This document shows positions 27,752 through 38,968 of a DNA stretch of 64,000 bases, piece by piece (positions within the stretch are counted from its first letter, which is position 1; each line of letters opens with the position of its first letter). The position numbers and the translations under genes were made by a program. The stretch is from assembly GCA_039621445.1 (NCBI GenBank), contig CP154955.1, positions 14,261,307 through 14,325,306 on the forward strand. The letters are read 5' to 3'. The notes below the pieces were generated by a model. It was not told the DNA's origin and did no database searches. It saw only the letters and a list, made by a program, of their open reading frames with translations. This stretch comes from Euglena gracilis (taxonomy: Eukaryota; Euglenida; Euglenophyceae; Euglenales).

Positions 27752-28694
27752 GTCAGTGGCCGGGCGACCGCCCCTTCCCCGGACCATCATCCCTATCCCA
27801 GGGATAGTTTTCGAAGCCCTTCGGGTTTGAGGCAGCTGGTGGGGAGGGTCGACCCCCCCCCCCCACCTCTCAAGGCTTCCCATCGGTCCCTGTCCCCGGC
27901 TGCCCCTTTCACTGCAAGCAGGGGATTTCTTAAGCTGGAGAGTACACCCTATCCTCGCGAGGGGGGGGGGTTCAGCCAGCCAGCAGCTCAAATCCAGCCA
28001 GCAGCCCAAATTCGGGCTGGGAGCCCCCCCCTCCCCAGGGGTCGACTGAAATAAAGTCGGGTCCAGCCCGGCCGGAGGCCGGGCCAGCCAAACGGGCCCA
28101 GGTCACCTATCCCTGCATTTTTTCCACTCACACAGCTTCTTTCCATCACAGCTCCCCAGCCTTAATCTAGCTCCATCCACCAAAATGTCGAAAATGGCAA
28201 AATTTTTTAGAAAATTTTGTTTTTCATCGACCCAGCCCAGCCCAGCCCCCTCCAGCCCCGGACCCCCCCTCCCCCCCACCCGGGGGGGGGGTCCAGCCAG
28301 CCAGCAGCTCAAATCCAGCCAGCAGCCTTTTTGCCAGCCGGAGGCTGGACCGCCCGGGGGTCCTTAAGAAATCCCCTGGCTGCAAGTCCCGATGCTGCCT
28401 GCCCCCCCCCCCGCCCGTTGCCCAGCTCATCTGCGGCAAGCCAAGGTTTTGCTGGGGAAGAACATCAACCGGGGGGGGGGGCTAGCCTCGCGCTTATTTC
28501 GCAATTGAGGCACTTTTGCCTTTTTTTTTATCTCGGTTAAAGAGTGCCTTTTTTGCAGTGCGCTTATTCCGCATATTTGTTGCTTATTCGGGCATTTTGG
28601 CAGGGGTTTTTTTTTCGTATTTTGGTGTGTGATTTTGGTGAGGCATTTTTTCCATGTTCTTCTGCAACACTTTGCTTTTGCTTCCTTGTTCTCT

Positions 28695-28745
28695 ATGGCC
28701 ACCCTCACCAGCAAGCTTCTGCTTAAGGGTCTGAAGTACCGTCTG
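28695..28745 (+). CDS. Possible first exon
   Basis: The frame starts with ATG after a pyrimidine-rich leader, reads MATLTSKLLLKGLKYRL and meets a GTAGGC donor in phase 0. It is short, so support is weak; it lies at the edge of a dispersed repeat. Confidence 0.25.
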
Positions 28746-29030
28746 GTAGGCACAATACTTTCCCTACAGGGGGGGGGGTCCCTGTGGGCACCCAAATTTG
28801 GCTAGTGGAATCCTGGTGGACCCCCTGGGGGGTCCACCAGCAGGGTCAGCTGGTGGGAAATGTTTTCTGACTGACCTTTGGACCCCCAAAACCTGCCAAA
28901 ATGCCCATTTTTTTGGCGGGATTTTTTTGTCATTTTTTTTGGCCTCATTTCTACCTTGGTGTCCACCGCTAGAGGAAAATTTTTTTCCACTGTACCCCCC
29001 CTGGAGCCTAGCTGGCTTTTTCTAGTGGTT
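28735..29030. repeat. Dispersed repeat shared with 43.36-43.70 kb
   Basis: Both copies have AATCCTGGTGGACC..., GCAGGG(T/C)(C/T)AGCTGGTGG, then AAACCTGCCAAAATG-type text, in the same order and orientation. Confidence 0.7.
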
Positions 29031-29550
29031 TGTAAGATGGCCAGCTGGTGGAAGCAATAGCTTGCTCACCTGTTTCACCATCACAGCAAGTTCAACCTTG
29101 TGGTGCCACAAGTTGATGTCCATCAACCAAAGAACACAGCAGTCATTTTCTCGATTACGTTAAGTTCTCTGCTGAAAAATCAAATTGGTTTTTTTTTAAA
29201 AAAAATTGGACTTTTTTTGCATATTTTGGGCTTTTTTTTAAACAATTTTTAACGCATTTTTTTCCATTCACGGATTCCTGTTTGTGATGTTTCAATTTCT
29301 CCTGTTTTTTTTGAATCCGCTTTGTTCATTTCTCAGGCTTTTCCTCAAATTTCACCATAATTATCAGCCCCCTCCCCTTGCCACTCTGTATACCGACCAC
29401 CCCTCCTGCGACGACCTGCGTATAACCCCTCCCCCAGTCGGGGTTGTTGGAACCTAATTGGAGATCGCAGGGGGCAGGCAGGGGGCAATTACCCCCCCCC
29501 CCCAATTAAACCGACCCCCCCCTTCCAAACCGACCTACCCTTCCAAACAG

Positions 29551-29664
29551 ACCCATTGCAGAATTTCAACTAACAAAGAAATTAACCGACCCATGGCAAG
29601 TTGGATGACTAACATGCGCAACATAATGGAAGCCGCCAACAGAAAGAGCGTCCAGGCTCATTGA
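29551..29664 (+). CDS. Possible terminal exon
   Basis: After CCCTTCCAAACAG the frame reads THCRISTNKEINRPMASWMT then NMRNIMEAANRKSVQAH and stop. Composition is protein-like, and the region after it changes at once to a degenerate A/T-rich repeat. Confidence 0.3.
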   Translation, partial: THCRISTNKEINRPMASWMTNMRNIMEAANRKSVQAH

Positions 29665-29689
29665 ATCGTTATTTTTGATGACAAAATTG

Positions 29690-29945
29690 GGATTTTACAC
29701 CCAAAATTAGGCATTTGATTCCAAATTTTGGAGTTTGCGCCTCAAACTGGGCATTTTCCTCCGAAAATTTGGAGTTGGCACCCAAAAATATATAACAAAG
29801 CATTTACCACCTAAAATTAGAAGTTTGTACCCAAAATTAGGCAGTTTGCCACCAAAAATTTGATATTACACCCAAAAATTCAGCATCTGCTCCGAAAATT
29901 AAGAATTTACATCCCGAATTAGGCATTTGTCACTCAAAGTGAAAT
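29690..29945. repeat. Degenerate AT-rich tandem array
   Basis: Units of about 28-30 bp of the form CACCCAAAATTAGGCATTTG, strongly diverged. Confidence 0.8.
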
Positions 29946-30257
29946 TGCCTTGCTAACATCAACCCGCTTCCGTCACGCCGTCGGCCAGCCGTGTGCTCCC
30001 CCTGAAACCGACCCCCCGTCTAAACCGACCCCCTCCAGGATTTCCGTCAACCCAAAAGTCGTAAACCGACGGGTCGGTTTAAACGGGGGAGGTTTACTTT
30101 TTTGAACCTTCTTCCTCCCTGACTTGATGCAACCTTCGAGAGTTTTGGACCTTTTTGTCTATTTTTGTTTCCCCCCCCTCAGGCTTTTGGTGCAGGTTTT
30201 TTTCACAAATTCATTTTTACCTCTTTTTTTTTCCTGCTATTTTTTTCCCCGTGGCAG

Positions 30258-30370
30258 AACGCCCTGGTTCGGAAGGAGCCGTGCCTGCCAACTGCCAATG
30301 GGAAGGGGAGCCGGACCCCTGCCCTGTTTCATTTGGAACCCTGCCAGATCCCCCCAAGTGCCTTTGCCAG
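30258..30370 (+). CDS. Possible internal exon, cysteine-rich
   Basis: It follows TTTTTTTCCCCGTGGCAG and ends CCAG/GTCCTT. The best frame reads GAVPANCQWEGEPDPCPVSF then GTLPDPPKCLCQ. Two other frames are open, so the call is tentative. Confidence 0.3.
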
Positions 30371-30531
30371 GTCCTTTCAAGGAAATCCTTGGATGAAGCA
30401 GGCGTCCCCCCATGCGTGCCGTCGCCCCTCTCGTGGCCGTTTGTTGTGTAATGTCGTGCCTGTCAGCCCTTTGCCATTGGGAGGCACGTGCTGTCTGCAT
30501 CAAGCTCACTGGCAAGCACCTCCAGCGACAA

Positions 30532-30605
30532 ATCTCGACAAATCCCGACAATCCCGACAAATCCCGACAAATCCTGACAAATCCCTAAAAATCCCGCCAA
30601 CACCC
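30532..30605. repeat. AAATCCCGAC decamer array
   Basis: About seven copies of a 10-bp unit with small changes. Confidence 0.9.
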
Positions 30606-30743
30606 CAAAATCGCCTCGCAAGAACAAAAAGATGGACGAAGTTACCCAAGGAATGTTACGATTTTTTGCAAATGATTTGCCTACTTTTCTTTGTTTTTTT
30701 TGTTCATGCCTTTTTTCTTTTCCTTTTTTTTTGGTCTTCACAG

Positions 30744-30940
30744 GTTGTTCTGAAGCTGAGAGCTCCCTAAGCAGTTTTTCTTTGGTGTTGGTTAAGAAGA
30801 AGCTGGTTGTCGGTGAGCAAAACTTTTTACAGCCCAAGAACAATAGAGTCACCATTGTCAGCAGGCTTCATTTGGTTAAACTTGAGATCAAGCAGCTGGG
30901 CATTGGCAAGCAGCTGGTTGACCAGCCCCTTTTTGCCGCC
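30744..30940 (+). CDS. Unrecognised exon
   Basis: After TTTTTTTTTGGTCTTCACAG only one frame is open: CSEAESSLSSFSLVLVKKKL, VVGEQNFLQPKNNRVTIVSR and LHLVKLEIKQLGIGKQLVDQ. It then runs into a C/G-hairpin repeat, so the 3' end is unclear. A GTGAGC at 30813 could also end the exon early. Confidence 0.4.
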
Positions 30941-31265
30941 TCCAGCCGAAAAATTTCGGTGCTTTGGAAAATGGCAATTGTCCGATTTCGGCCCAGCCTT
31001 GCCCAGCTCAGGTACAGCCGGGGTCCAGCCCCCCCTTTTTGTGTCGCGTTTTTTGAGGGTTCATGTAGCGTCCCCTGAGAGCCCAATGGGGAGGGTGCGG
31101 ACAAGGGGGGGTTTTCTGGTGAGACACACTGCTCCTGGAAGTAATTCTTTGGATTGAATATTAAACCCCCCAATTAGCAGCCCCCCCCCCCAGATAACAA
31201 CCCCCCAAATGAAAGCCCCCCCCCCCCAGGTTTCCCGCCAAACATCCAAATAACCCCCCCCCAGG

Positions 31266-31533
31266 CAGCCGTACGTATTCAAGCTGCTGGCAAACTTGAA
31301 ACACACAAATGCAAGGTGGATCAGATTCTTTGGGAACATCAAAAAGAGTAACATCTTTGAGGAACTCTGGCATTGCCCAAAGAACGTTCATATTAAATAA
31401 GAATTATTTCTATACCAACAAGTCCAAAAAGCCTGACCTTTGGTACACCAAATCACGAGGTCTTCATTTTTTCTTAATTTGCAGGAAAAATCCTGGATGC
31501 ATCATTAAAATGGCGGGGGAAAAGCTGGACTGA
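31266..31533 (+). CDS. Coding-like region with shifting frames
   Basis: One frame reads QAAGKLETHKCKVDQILWEH and stops at 31347-31349. A second reads KKSNIFEELWHCPKNVHIK and stop. The third reads GIAQRTFILNKNYFYTNKSK then KPDLWYTKSRGLHFFLICRK and NPGCIIKMAGEKLD to a stop at 31533. The last faintly recalls a FLYWCH-type zinc finger (aromatic Y/W run, then C...GC), which is inference only. Overlap of frames suggests splicing or decay. Confidence 0.35.
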
Positions 31534-32482
31534 ATTTTGTCCAGAGTGATTCCCCAGAACAATTTTTCCTGCATCAGTTGCCCCCTCCCCCGTACTGCAA
31601 ACCACTTTGGCTTCATTTCACATCACCCATGCAATTTGCTCCTCACAATGGGAGGCCTCCCTACCTATAGAGCCACCCCACTGTTTATTAAAAAAAAAAG
31701 GTCGTCCCGGGGCGACTATTCGGTCAGTCTGCAGAAAACCCGGGGGGGGGGGTCTAATTGGGCACCCTTGTGTTGGGCACCAAAACACCTTCGGCGATTT
31801 GTGCCGTGTGTGTGTTTGTTGTGTTTTCCTGAAAAAAAATGGGTTCACGGCAGGAGTAGCTTAAAAAATTTGACCCCGCCCCCCGAGGTCCAGCCAGCCA
31901 CCAGCCCTTTTCCAGTCAGCAGCCATTTTCCAGTTTTGACCCATTTCCCCGATTTTTGACCCTTTTTCTGGCCCATTTTTGCATCCACCCTTCGGGCATC
32001 TGGAAATGAATAAACTCGCTGGGGGGGCTTGCCAGGGCAAAATTGGGGTCAAAAAATCTGTTTTTTTTTGCATAATTGGCAGTTTTTTGGATGTTTTTTG
32101 CGGTTTCGATTTTTCTTTTTCACCTGGTTCAACCCCGGGTTGGGCCCACCTCCGCCCGGGACCCCGGGGGGGGGGGGTCAACCAGCAACCATTTTCCAGC
32201 CAGTCCAATTTTTCCAGCCTCGCTGTTGGACCCCCCCTCCCCCTGGGGGTCGTAAAAAAAGCACCCTGGTTTGCGATTATTTCATCCAGAATCGTCACCA
32301 GCTGTTTTCAGCGAGCGTTCAGAATTTTTCCCAGAATTTTAAAGGATGCGTCAAATATTTTCCCCAACAAAATTTTTCCTGTCAGCAATTGTTCACGGTC
32401 AGACTCCCCCCCCCTGGTAGCCAACTCAGGATAACATGCATCCCGACCGTTGCCTGTTCTTCACAGCGAGTTTTGCCCTAAA

Positions 32483-32597
32483 ACCCTTGCTTGCGAAGTT
32501 TTCGGTTTCCCAGACCCAGAAGTGGTGCTTCTGTCAGTTGCTAAAAAAACTTGGCATTCCAGCTGTGACTAATGCTCAGGCATTATTTTTCACCTGA
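32483..32597 (+). CDS. Copy 1 of the PCLW/QKWC repeated coding block
   Basis: From 32514, after a TTTCCCAG acceptor-like site, the plus frame reads TQKWCFCQLLKKLGIPAVTN then AQALFFT and stop. Upstream bases match the 40.3-kb copy but are out of frame by one base, so this copy is either spliced here or frameshifted. It diverges from the 40.3-kb copy after LGIP. Confidence 0.4.
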
Positions 32598-32629
32598 AGT
32601 CCAGGGCTAAGGGGGGGGGGGGGGCGGCC

Positions 32630-32975
32630 AGGCTTCGATATAAGGAGGGCGCACGGGGTTTAGGTGGGTGTCCCCCCCCCCTGGACCAGGGGGGGTTTGA
32701 ATCCCACCCACCTGCAAAGGGGGTCCGGACCGACCCCCCCCCCTGAACCGGAGGGGGGGTCCAGACGAACCCCCCACCTGCCCTTATATCGAAGCCTGGG
32801 GGAGGCTGCGCTGTTATGTGAGCATCTGAGGTTTTCATTACCTACCCAGGGGCAGGGGGGGGAGCAGGGATCCCTGTTCCCCGGTGATGAGCTTCGCTGA
32901 CCACCGGGGGAAAAGGGGGGTGCAATCCCCACTCCCCCTTGCCTCTGGGAAGGTGATGAAAACCTCAGATTCTCA
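32630..32975. repeat. Two adjacent inverted repeats
   Basis: GGCTTCGATATAAGG at 32633 is inverted at about 32783, and CATCTGAGGTTTTCATTACC at 32822 is inverted near 32950. The loops consist of C/G runs. Confidence 0.8.
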
Positions 32976-33777
32976 CGATGATCAGTTGCGAGTCTTCGGG
33001 CCACGGACAGTACGTCGGAACCTTCCGGCCCAGCTTTCCAAATCACCTCCGTTTGACACCCAACTCCCCGTTAGGCTCGAATTCTTCAGCTGACTAGGGT
33101 ACATACCGAACCGACCCCCCCCCCCCCCCGGGGCGCTTGGCCCGGGCCATGATTGAAGGAAAAGCCGGGGGGCCAATCTGATGGGGGGAAATTTTGCATG
33201 TAAAGGATTTTTGTGGCATTTGGTTATGCATGTAAACCCCCCTAATAGAAGCATGGGGCCGCCACAAGCGCAGGGTCCAAATAAATCCGCCGAAGGTGGC
33301 GGTCCGCTACAAGCGTACCCCCCATTTTGATCATGTACAAAAGGCCGAAGGCCATCTTTTAGGGGGCCAAGTTTGCATGTAAGCGGGGGGGGGGCAAGCG
33401 CCCGGGGGGTGGAGGTGCCCAGTTTGGACCATAAGCCAACCCCGTGGAAATTTGGACCCCTTGTGAAGGCAAAACGTTACAAAGGTTCTTTGGGATGCCA
33501 GATATGGACTTGGACATTGGATGATCAGGCCAAGATGAAATTGAAAGTGACAATGACGATGATTTGTTCAAAAGAGCTCGGCTCTATTGAAAACCTGGTT
33601 ATTTGGGGGTTATTGATCTGATTTTTTTTGGGATTTTCGGGGCAAAAAACCACCGCATTCATCCTCCGAAGGAGGACAAATCAGTGCATTTTCAGGCGTT
33701 GACTGAGAAATGATTTGGTAAATTTTCATGAACAACCAAAGCTTTCAAACAAACCTTGCTCATTTTTAAATGAGGCA

Positions 33778-33907
33778 TCACAAACTGAGGCACAGCATTT
33801 CGACAGTTGACGTTTTTTTTAACTGCCTGCTCATGGAGGTCGCAACAAGTTCAAGAATCCCCTCCTTCAGTGTTGTCGGGGCGGTGGTTACAGCCAGGCA
33901 CTTACAG
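33778..33907 (-). CDS. Terminal exon or frameshifted gene piece
   Basis: On the minus strand after GGCCATTTTAG the frame reads CKCLAVTTAPTTLKEGILEL then VATSMSRQLKKTSTVEMLCL and stops. Across the run of eight A bases inside it, a one-base longer run would extend the frame to about 33692 (PQFVMPHLKMSKVCLKALVV and HENLPNHFSVNA). Either end is possible. Confidence 0.4.
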
Positions 33908-33965
33908 CTAAAATGGCCTAAAATGGCCTAAAATGGCCTAAAATGGCCTAAAATGGCCTAAATGG
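33905..33965. repeat. TAAAATGGCC decamer array
   Basis: Five or more copies of AAAATGGCCT. A diverged array of the same unit lies at 35612-35695. Confidence 0.95.
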
Positions 33966-34018
33966 AAAAAATTCTGTTGCACAACAATTTTTTTTTGTGA
34001 ACAACTGAAGCCATTCAG

Positions 34019-34264
34019 GCAATGACTTTCGGTGTCTTTTGTCAATGTGGACGGCAAACAGTGGATTTGATGGAGGAGAGCAGCACTACAGGGCCCATGT
34101 TCTTATCTCAACTAATAATCGTACCAGTCCCCAAATCCACAGCCCCAACTTTTCTTTGGTGGCTGAATTTTGAAGGTTTGGACAGAATTATTTTTTCTTA
34201 CTCCTGTCTTGTTGGTGTTATCAATTTTGTTGATATATCTGAGATATTTATAAAAATTTTGTAA
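34019..34264 (+). CDS. Weak coding-like open block
   Basis: After GAAGCCATTCAG the frame reads AMTFGVFCQCGRQTVDLMEE then SSTTGPMFLSQLIIVPVPKS and stays open to a TAA at 34264. No donor or family recognised. The adjacent sequence grades into an AT-rich island. Confidence 0.25.
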   Translation, partial: AMTFGVFCQCGRQTVDLMEESSTTGPMFLSQLIIVPVPKSTAPTFLWWLNFEGLDRIIFSYSCLVGVINFVDISEIFIKIL

Positions 34265-34680
34265 TTATCTATTTTGCATTGTAGAATTATAAAATATTAC
34301 ATTAAAAAAACATTGTGTTTAATGCAATTTTTTATGATAACACATGCTTTTTTTATAATTTTAGTAATAAAATATATAGAATTTGACATGAATAAGTATA
34401 CGTATTAAGTAAAAATAATATTGTTAAAATATGTAATTGTATAATAATTATTACTGCAATCATGTTATCAATAAAATTGGAATAAAATTGGTATATATAA
34501 TATGATAGGATATAATATATGTTATCGATTAAGGTACAGGTATTACAGGTATTACAGGTAAGGTACAGGATTAGGTTTATATATTTCACCTTTTATTTTT
34601 CGGAAATATTTTGTTTACCTTATGAATCCTAATAATTATGCTTTAAATATTTATCATAATAATAAAATGAATGAAGTAAC
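34240..34680. other. AT-rich island
   Basis: About 440 bp that is mostly A and T, without the C/G runs found on both sides. A minus-strand frame (34589-34353) is hydrophobic, but that is expected from the base composition. An organelle-derived insertion is possible but unproven. Confidence 0.6.
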
Positions 34681-34689
34681 CCCCCCCCC

Positions 34690-35320
34690 CTAATAAGTGC
34701 GCAGTGCCCTAATTGTGCACAGTGCCCTAATAAGTGCGCACCCCTCAAGGGTCCGAAACTACCTCCCTAAAAAGTGCGCACCCCCCCCAAAGGAAAGAGC
34801 ACGGTCACATCTCAGGTCGGAAAGCACACACAATTCTCAGAATTCTCTGTCTTAAACCAAATATGTTTATCGTCCAAGCCCAAATTTGACACATACCCCC
34901 CCCCCAATATAAGCACGGGTGCGCTTATAGGGGACCGCCGCCTCCGACGGCGGGGGGTGCGCTTCTATTTGGACCCTACCTGCGCGGTTTTCGTTGATTT
35001 CCTTTAGAAATCCCATCAAAATGGGGGGTGCGCTTGTAGCGGACCGCCGCCTCCGGCGGCGAGGGGTGCGCTTTTATTTGGACCCTGTGCTTGTAGCGGC
35101 CCCGTGCTTCTATTAGGGGGGGTTTAATCACTTGACTCATAGCTTGAAATCACAAAATAGGGGGAAAATTGAAAAAGAGTGGTGGAAACATGAGTATTTT
35201 CGGCATTGTCCTAAACAGTGCGCACTGCCCTAATAAGTGCACACCCCTTGGGGTCCGAAACTATGTCCTTAAAATGCGCATCCGTGCACTTATCAGGGGG
35301 GGGGTTTACATGGCTAAAAC
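34690..35320. repeat. Repeat set with GTGCGC motifs
   Basis: CCCTAATAAGTGCGCA-type units lie at 34690-34785 and 35210-35300. Between them are two copies of GGACCGCCGCCTCCG...GGGGTGCGCTT at 34930 and 35040. Inverted relatives occur at 33270-33420. Confidence 0.7.
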
Positions 35321-36852
35321 AAAAAACCGGGAGCCTTTTTGGTAGCACAAATAAAAACTTTTTATTTTTGTCCAACTTTTTTTGAAAAATTTTTCACTGC
35401 TGTAAATGCTTATCGTTCAGAATTCCTGTATGGGTATGAATTAAGGTTTGTCGAGCTTCCCACGGTTTTGATCAGTGTTCATGAATTTTGCATGCTTTTT
35501 GGATCTACATTTGTTATTTACTGAATAAAAGAAGGTTTGCACACGTTATGATGCTGTTTTCGGGACAAAAATGACGAAAATTGTGATTTTCAGAACCCCC
35601 ACCCTATACCTTAAAATGGCCTAGAATTGCCTAAAATGGCCTTAAATGGCCTGAAATGGCCTAAAATGGTCTAAAGTGGCCTAAAATGGGGATTTTTTTG
35701 GGCTTGACTGTAGGTGCTTGGTTACAGCCCCGAAGTCGGACTGAAGGGGGGATTGTATTGGGGGGGGGGGGGCTACATTTGGGTTTACCCCTGAGGCTGC
35801 CGGACTCGGTTTTGGGCTTTGGCATCCCCCGCCCCCCGAATTTGGGCAGGAGCGTCCACTGTGGGACAATGTGACATGACTGTGACATGACTTGAAACGG
35901 CTGGAACCATTTTGCGCCATTTGACAGTGTTGCTGGTGGATCATCCCTCCCTTCTGGGGTCAAACATTTCTCCACCATTCCAGGAGGAGTGAGGGCTGGC
36001 ACCACCACCACCACCACCGCCACCACCGACAGCCATTTGCAAAGACGTTTATTCCAAATAAAAGTAAAAATGGACCCCCCAGCTGTAAGTTGAGCAGTGG
36101 CCTTCATTTTCTGGGAAACGTCCATCATGATTTCGGTGACCCTCCCACCTCCCCCACATCCTCACACATCACCTGCGCCTCGCGCACGCATTGCCTGTTC
36201 CCCAACCCTCATACCGCGCGGTGTGCTCCCGCTCCAGTGTCACACTGCCCTGTCCCCAGTCCGTTGTCCCTGCTCTTGCTCACATCCAACACATTGTCAC
36301 CCACTGTCCTCGTTCCACATGTTCTCACACACACGCACGCACCCCTCCTTCCGTTCTCATGGCCTCTGGGCTGAGACTGGCCCATGCCTCTGCCAGGGCA
36401 GCACTCCTGTTTTGACTTTTCACCCATCACCGTCTGGTTACACTGTTTTCCTTTTGCTGATGTTGAAAGAAAATGAGACAGCCTTTTTCATTGGCAAACC
36501 TCCTTTTGGCACGGCGCAGGCGTGACCCCCCCCCCCCCCGGGGTGAGGGGGTGGGGGCGGGTACAGAGGCCTGGGAATGGGGTTCGGCGCGAAGCGCCGA
36601 ACTTTTTGGGGAATGCCCTCAGCCGGCCCGATTTTTTGGAGGGTCCCCGCGAGGGGCCTGGCCGGCGGCCAGGCCCGGCCCAGCCCGGCGGCACGGCCCA
36701 GCCCGGCCGGCAGTCCGGCGGCCCGGCCCGGCCCGGCCGGTGGCCCCCCTGGGGGGAGGGGTCCCGCACCGGGCTGGGTGGGGGGGGGGGGCGGACCCCC
36801 CTCCCCCTGGGGGTCTTAACAGTGAAGCCTGGCATGGTGCAATCTCTCGCAG

Positions 36853-36989
36853 CTCCCGGTTTACCTTTTTGGTTCGGTTCAACTTTGTGAGGAATATGGC
36901 CCCCCTCCTGCTTACATTCCAACTTGTGGACTTGAGACCTGTACTTTGCAGCCCGTTCAGATGCTCAACCTGCACTTGACCCCCAGGAG
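36853..36989 (+). CDS. Unrecognised internal exon
   Basis: It has a CAATCTCTCGCAG acceptor and an AGGAG/GTGTCA donor. The frame reads LPVYLFGSVQLCEEYGPPPA, YIPTCGLETCTLQPVQMLNL and HLTPR, a convincing protein segment of 45 codons just right of a C/G-hairpin repeat. Confidence 0.45.
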
Positions 36990-37617
36990 GTGTCACCTCC
37001 CCCCCCCCCCCCGGTGCAGGCAAGGACAGCCACCGGATCCCACCGGATCCCACCGGATCCCACCGGAGATTTTTTTCCATGCACAGATTTTCTTCTTGGA
37101 TTCATGACCCGGTGCGTGAATGTGCAATTTTCACAAATTTCCACCAGTACCCCATCTGTAGTTAATTTACATTCTTTTTTTGTTTGGTTTCCTGCAAATC
37201 AGCAGCTTATGGCCCTTTTGGCCATTTTTTTTGACCATTCTGGACCACTTTTGTCCACTTTAGCCATTTTGGGCTGCATTTGGCAATTTAGACCACTTTT
37301 GGCTGTTTGAGTGCATTTTTGCTTTATTTACACCAACTTTTGGCTGCTTCTGGCTATTTTTGCACATTTGTGTCCATTTTAGGCCACTTCTTACTGCTTG
37401 TATCCACTTTTTTGCCCCTTTTTGGCCACTTTTGGCCATTTTGTGGCCATTTGCACAGATTCGGTGACCATTGGGACATTTTGGGTACGATCTGGTGGCA
37501 AAACCAGGTGATTTGGGCCAAAAAAACACCTAAAATTGACGAAATTCGCTCAAAATGCCTTTTTATTGCAATTTGATAATCGATGGGCGCTTTTGCGGGT
37601 GTTTTTCTCTCATTCAG

Positions 37618-37960
37618 TTATTAAAGTTCTGTCATGTGGTGCCACGCAGTGTGCGCGGTGCGGCAGCATCCCCAGGGATGCACAAGAATGGGTTGCTTTT
37701 TTTACAACCCTTTCTTTTTGGTCAAAAAAAGTTGCAGGACATGATTTGCGATGACAAATATTTGGTGACCATTGGGGTGGATGAAACCGACGACCCCAGG
37801 GTGAGCAATGAGTACATCACATCATGTGGTGATCCTATGTGGCGACAGGGCAAAAGATCCTGAGCACCTGGCTGAAACAGAGCCAAAAGGTGACTCATAT
37901 GGGACAAAAAAAAGAGACCAAGAGCCTGACCTTGTTGCATGTGTTTTTTCCCCCGGTCCC
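37618..37960 (+). CDS. Cluster of small exons, first one zinc-ribbon-like
   Basis: Exon 37618-37691 (TTTTTCTCTCATTCAG before, TGG/GTTGCT after) reads IKVLSCGATQCARCGSIPRD then AQEW, with a C-x4-C-x2-C arrangement. Exon 37738-37800 (GTTGCAG before, AGG/GTGAGC after) reads DMICDDKYLVTIGVDETDDP, and the two join in phase 0. A further frame, about 37808-37960, reads VILCGDRAKDPEHLAETEPK then GDSYGTKKRDQEPDLVACVF but does not join cleanly. No family recognised. Confidence 0.4.
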
Positions 37961-38259
37961 CCCTCCCCAAGGCAACCCACCGGAACCCCACCGGAACCCC
38001 ACCGGATCCCACCGGGTCCCACCGGACCCCACTGGAGACCAAGAACTGGGGATGACTGTCCTTGCCTGCCCGGGTGCTTGACCCCCCTCCTCCTTACATA
38101 TGCAAACCTGGCCCCCCTAAAGCTGTTTTGCACATGGCCGCCAAAATTCCGAACATGCAACCTTGGCTATTAGGTTGGCCCCCTGGCCTTGCCTTCAACC
38201 ATGGCCCGGGCCAAGCACCCGGGGGGGGGGGATGCCTCTTTGGGAAATAGGACAAAGGT

Positions 38260-38682
38260 TATGACCATTGGTGGTCGGGCTGATTAGTCACTGGCGACCA
38301 CCAATAATAAGTCCACCCCCCCCTTAAAAAAGTTTTTGCGTCCCCCTTCCAAAAAAATTCATTCAAATATGAAGGAAAATCACTTGAAACCCACCCAAAT
38401 GCCTTCGAAAGCCCCCAAATCGCAAAAAAAAAAGGGTAATATCTTCTTTTTGCGGCCATCCTTGCCTTGGGGGGGGGTAAAGTGACTGACTGGATTTTTT
38501 CGGAGTGGAAATTGACCCCCTCCCCCCCCCCGGGGTCGCTAAGCAATGGTATGGTTTCGAGCCATTTTCCTTCATATTTGAATGAAATTGGGCGGGGGGC
38601 TGAAAACTTTTTTTTAGCGGGGGGGGGCAGACTTATTATTGGTGGTCGGGCCGACTAGTCGGCCCAACCACCAATGGTCAGT
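38260..38682. mobile_element. Foldback element with arms over 100 bp
   Basis: Left ACCATTGGTGGTCGGGCTGA... at 38261 and right complement ending near 38682. The arms continue inward through CAATAATAAGTC and TTCAAATATGAAGGAAAA. The centre has GTGACTGACTGG and a C/G hairpin. Structure fits a foldback/MITE element. Confidence 0.75.
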
Positions 38683-38861
38683 AGGCCATCACCAACAGTC
38701 GCTAGCGACCACCAAAAAACCCATCACCAATTTCCCGCAATGAGCTTGAGCAATGAGCTGAACAAAGGTTGATTTCGGTGTTCTGCTGTGGCACCCAAGC
38801 TGTATCTTGTTCTCCCCTCTCCCTTCGGTGGTAGATCCACCTCGTACTCTCATCCACACAG

Positions 38862-38968
38862 TGTCATGCAGCAGCAGTCATGTCGTGTCTGGTGTCCCCT
38901 GTAACTGCGGTTGACAAGTCGACTGCAACTGCATTGCAAGCACTTCGTTTCCCCCCTTTCCCCCCAAA
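38862..38968 (+). CDS. Possible internal exon
   Basis: After CTCTCATCCACACAG the single open frame reads CHAAAVMSCLVSPVTAVDKS then TATALQALRFP, up to AAA/GTATTA. Alanine-rich; unrecognised. Confidence 0.3.

Noticed and set aside
29690-30610. CRISPR-like array
   Set aside because: The arrays at 29.69 and 30.53 kb are simple degenerate tandem repeats without uniform spacers, and the genome is eukaryotic.
36488-37080. Frames of 120-170 codons rich in P, G, R and A at 36.5-36.9 kb
   Set aside because: They arise from GGCCCGGCCC repeats in a C/G-hairpin element; only the exon at 36853 has specific support.
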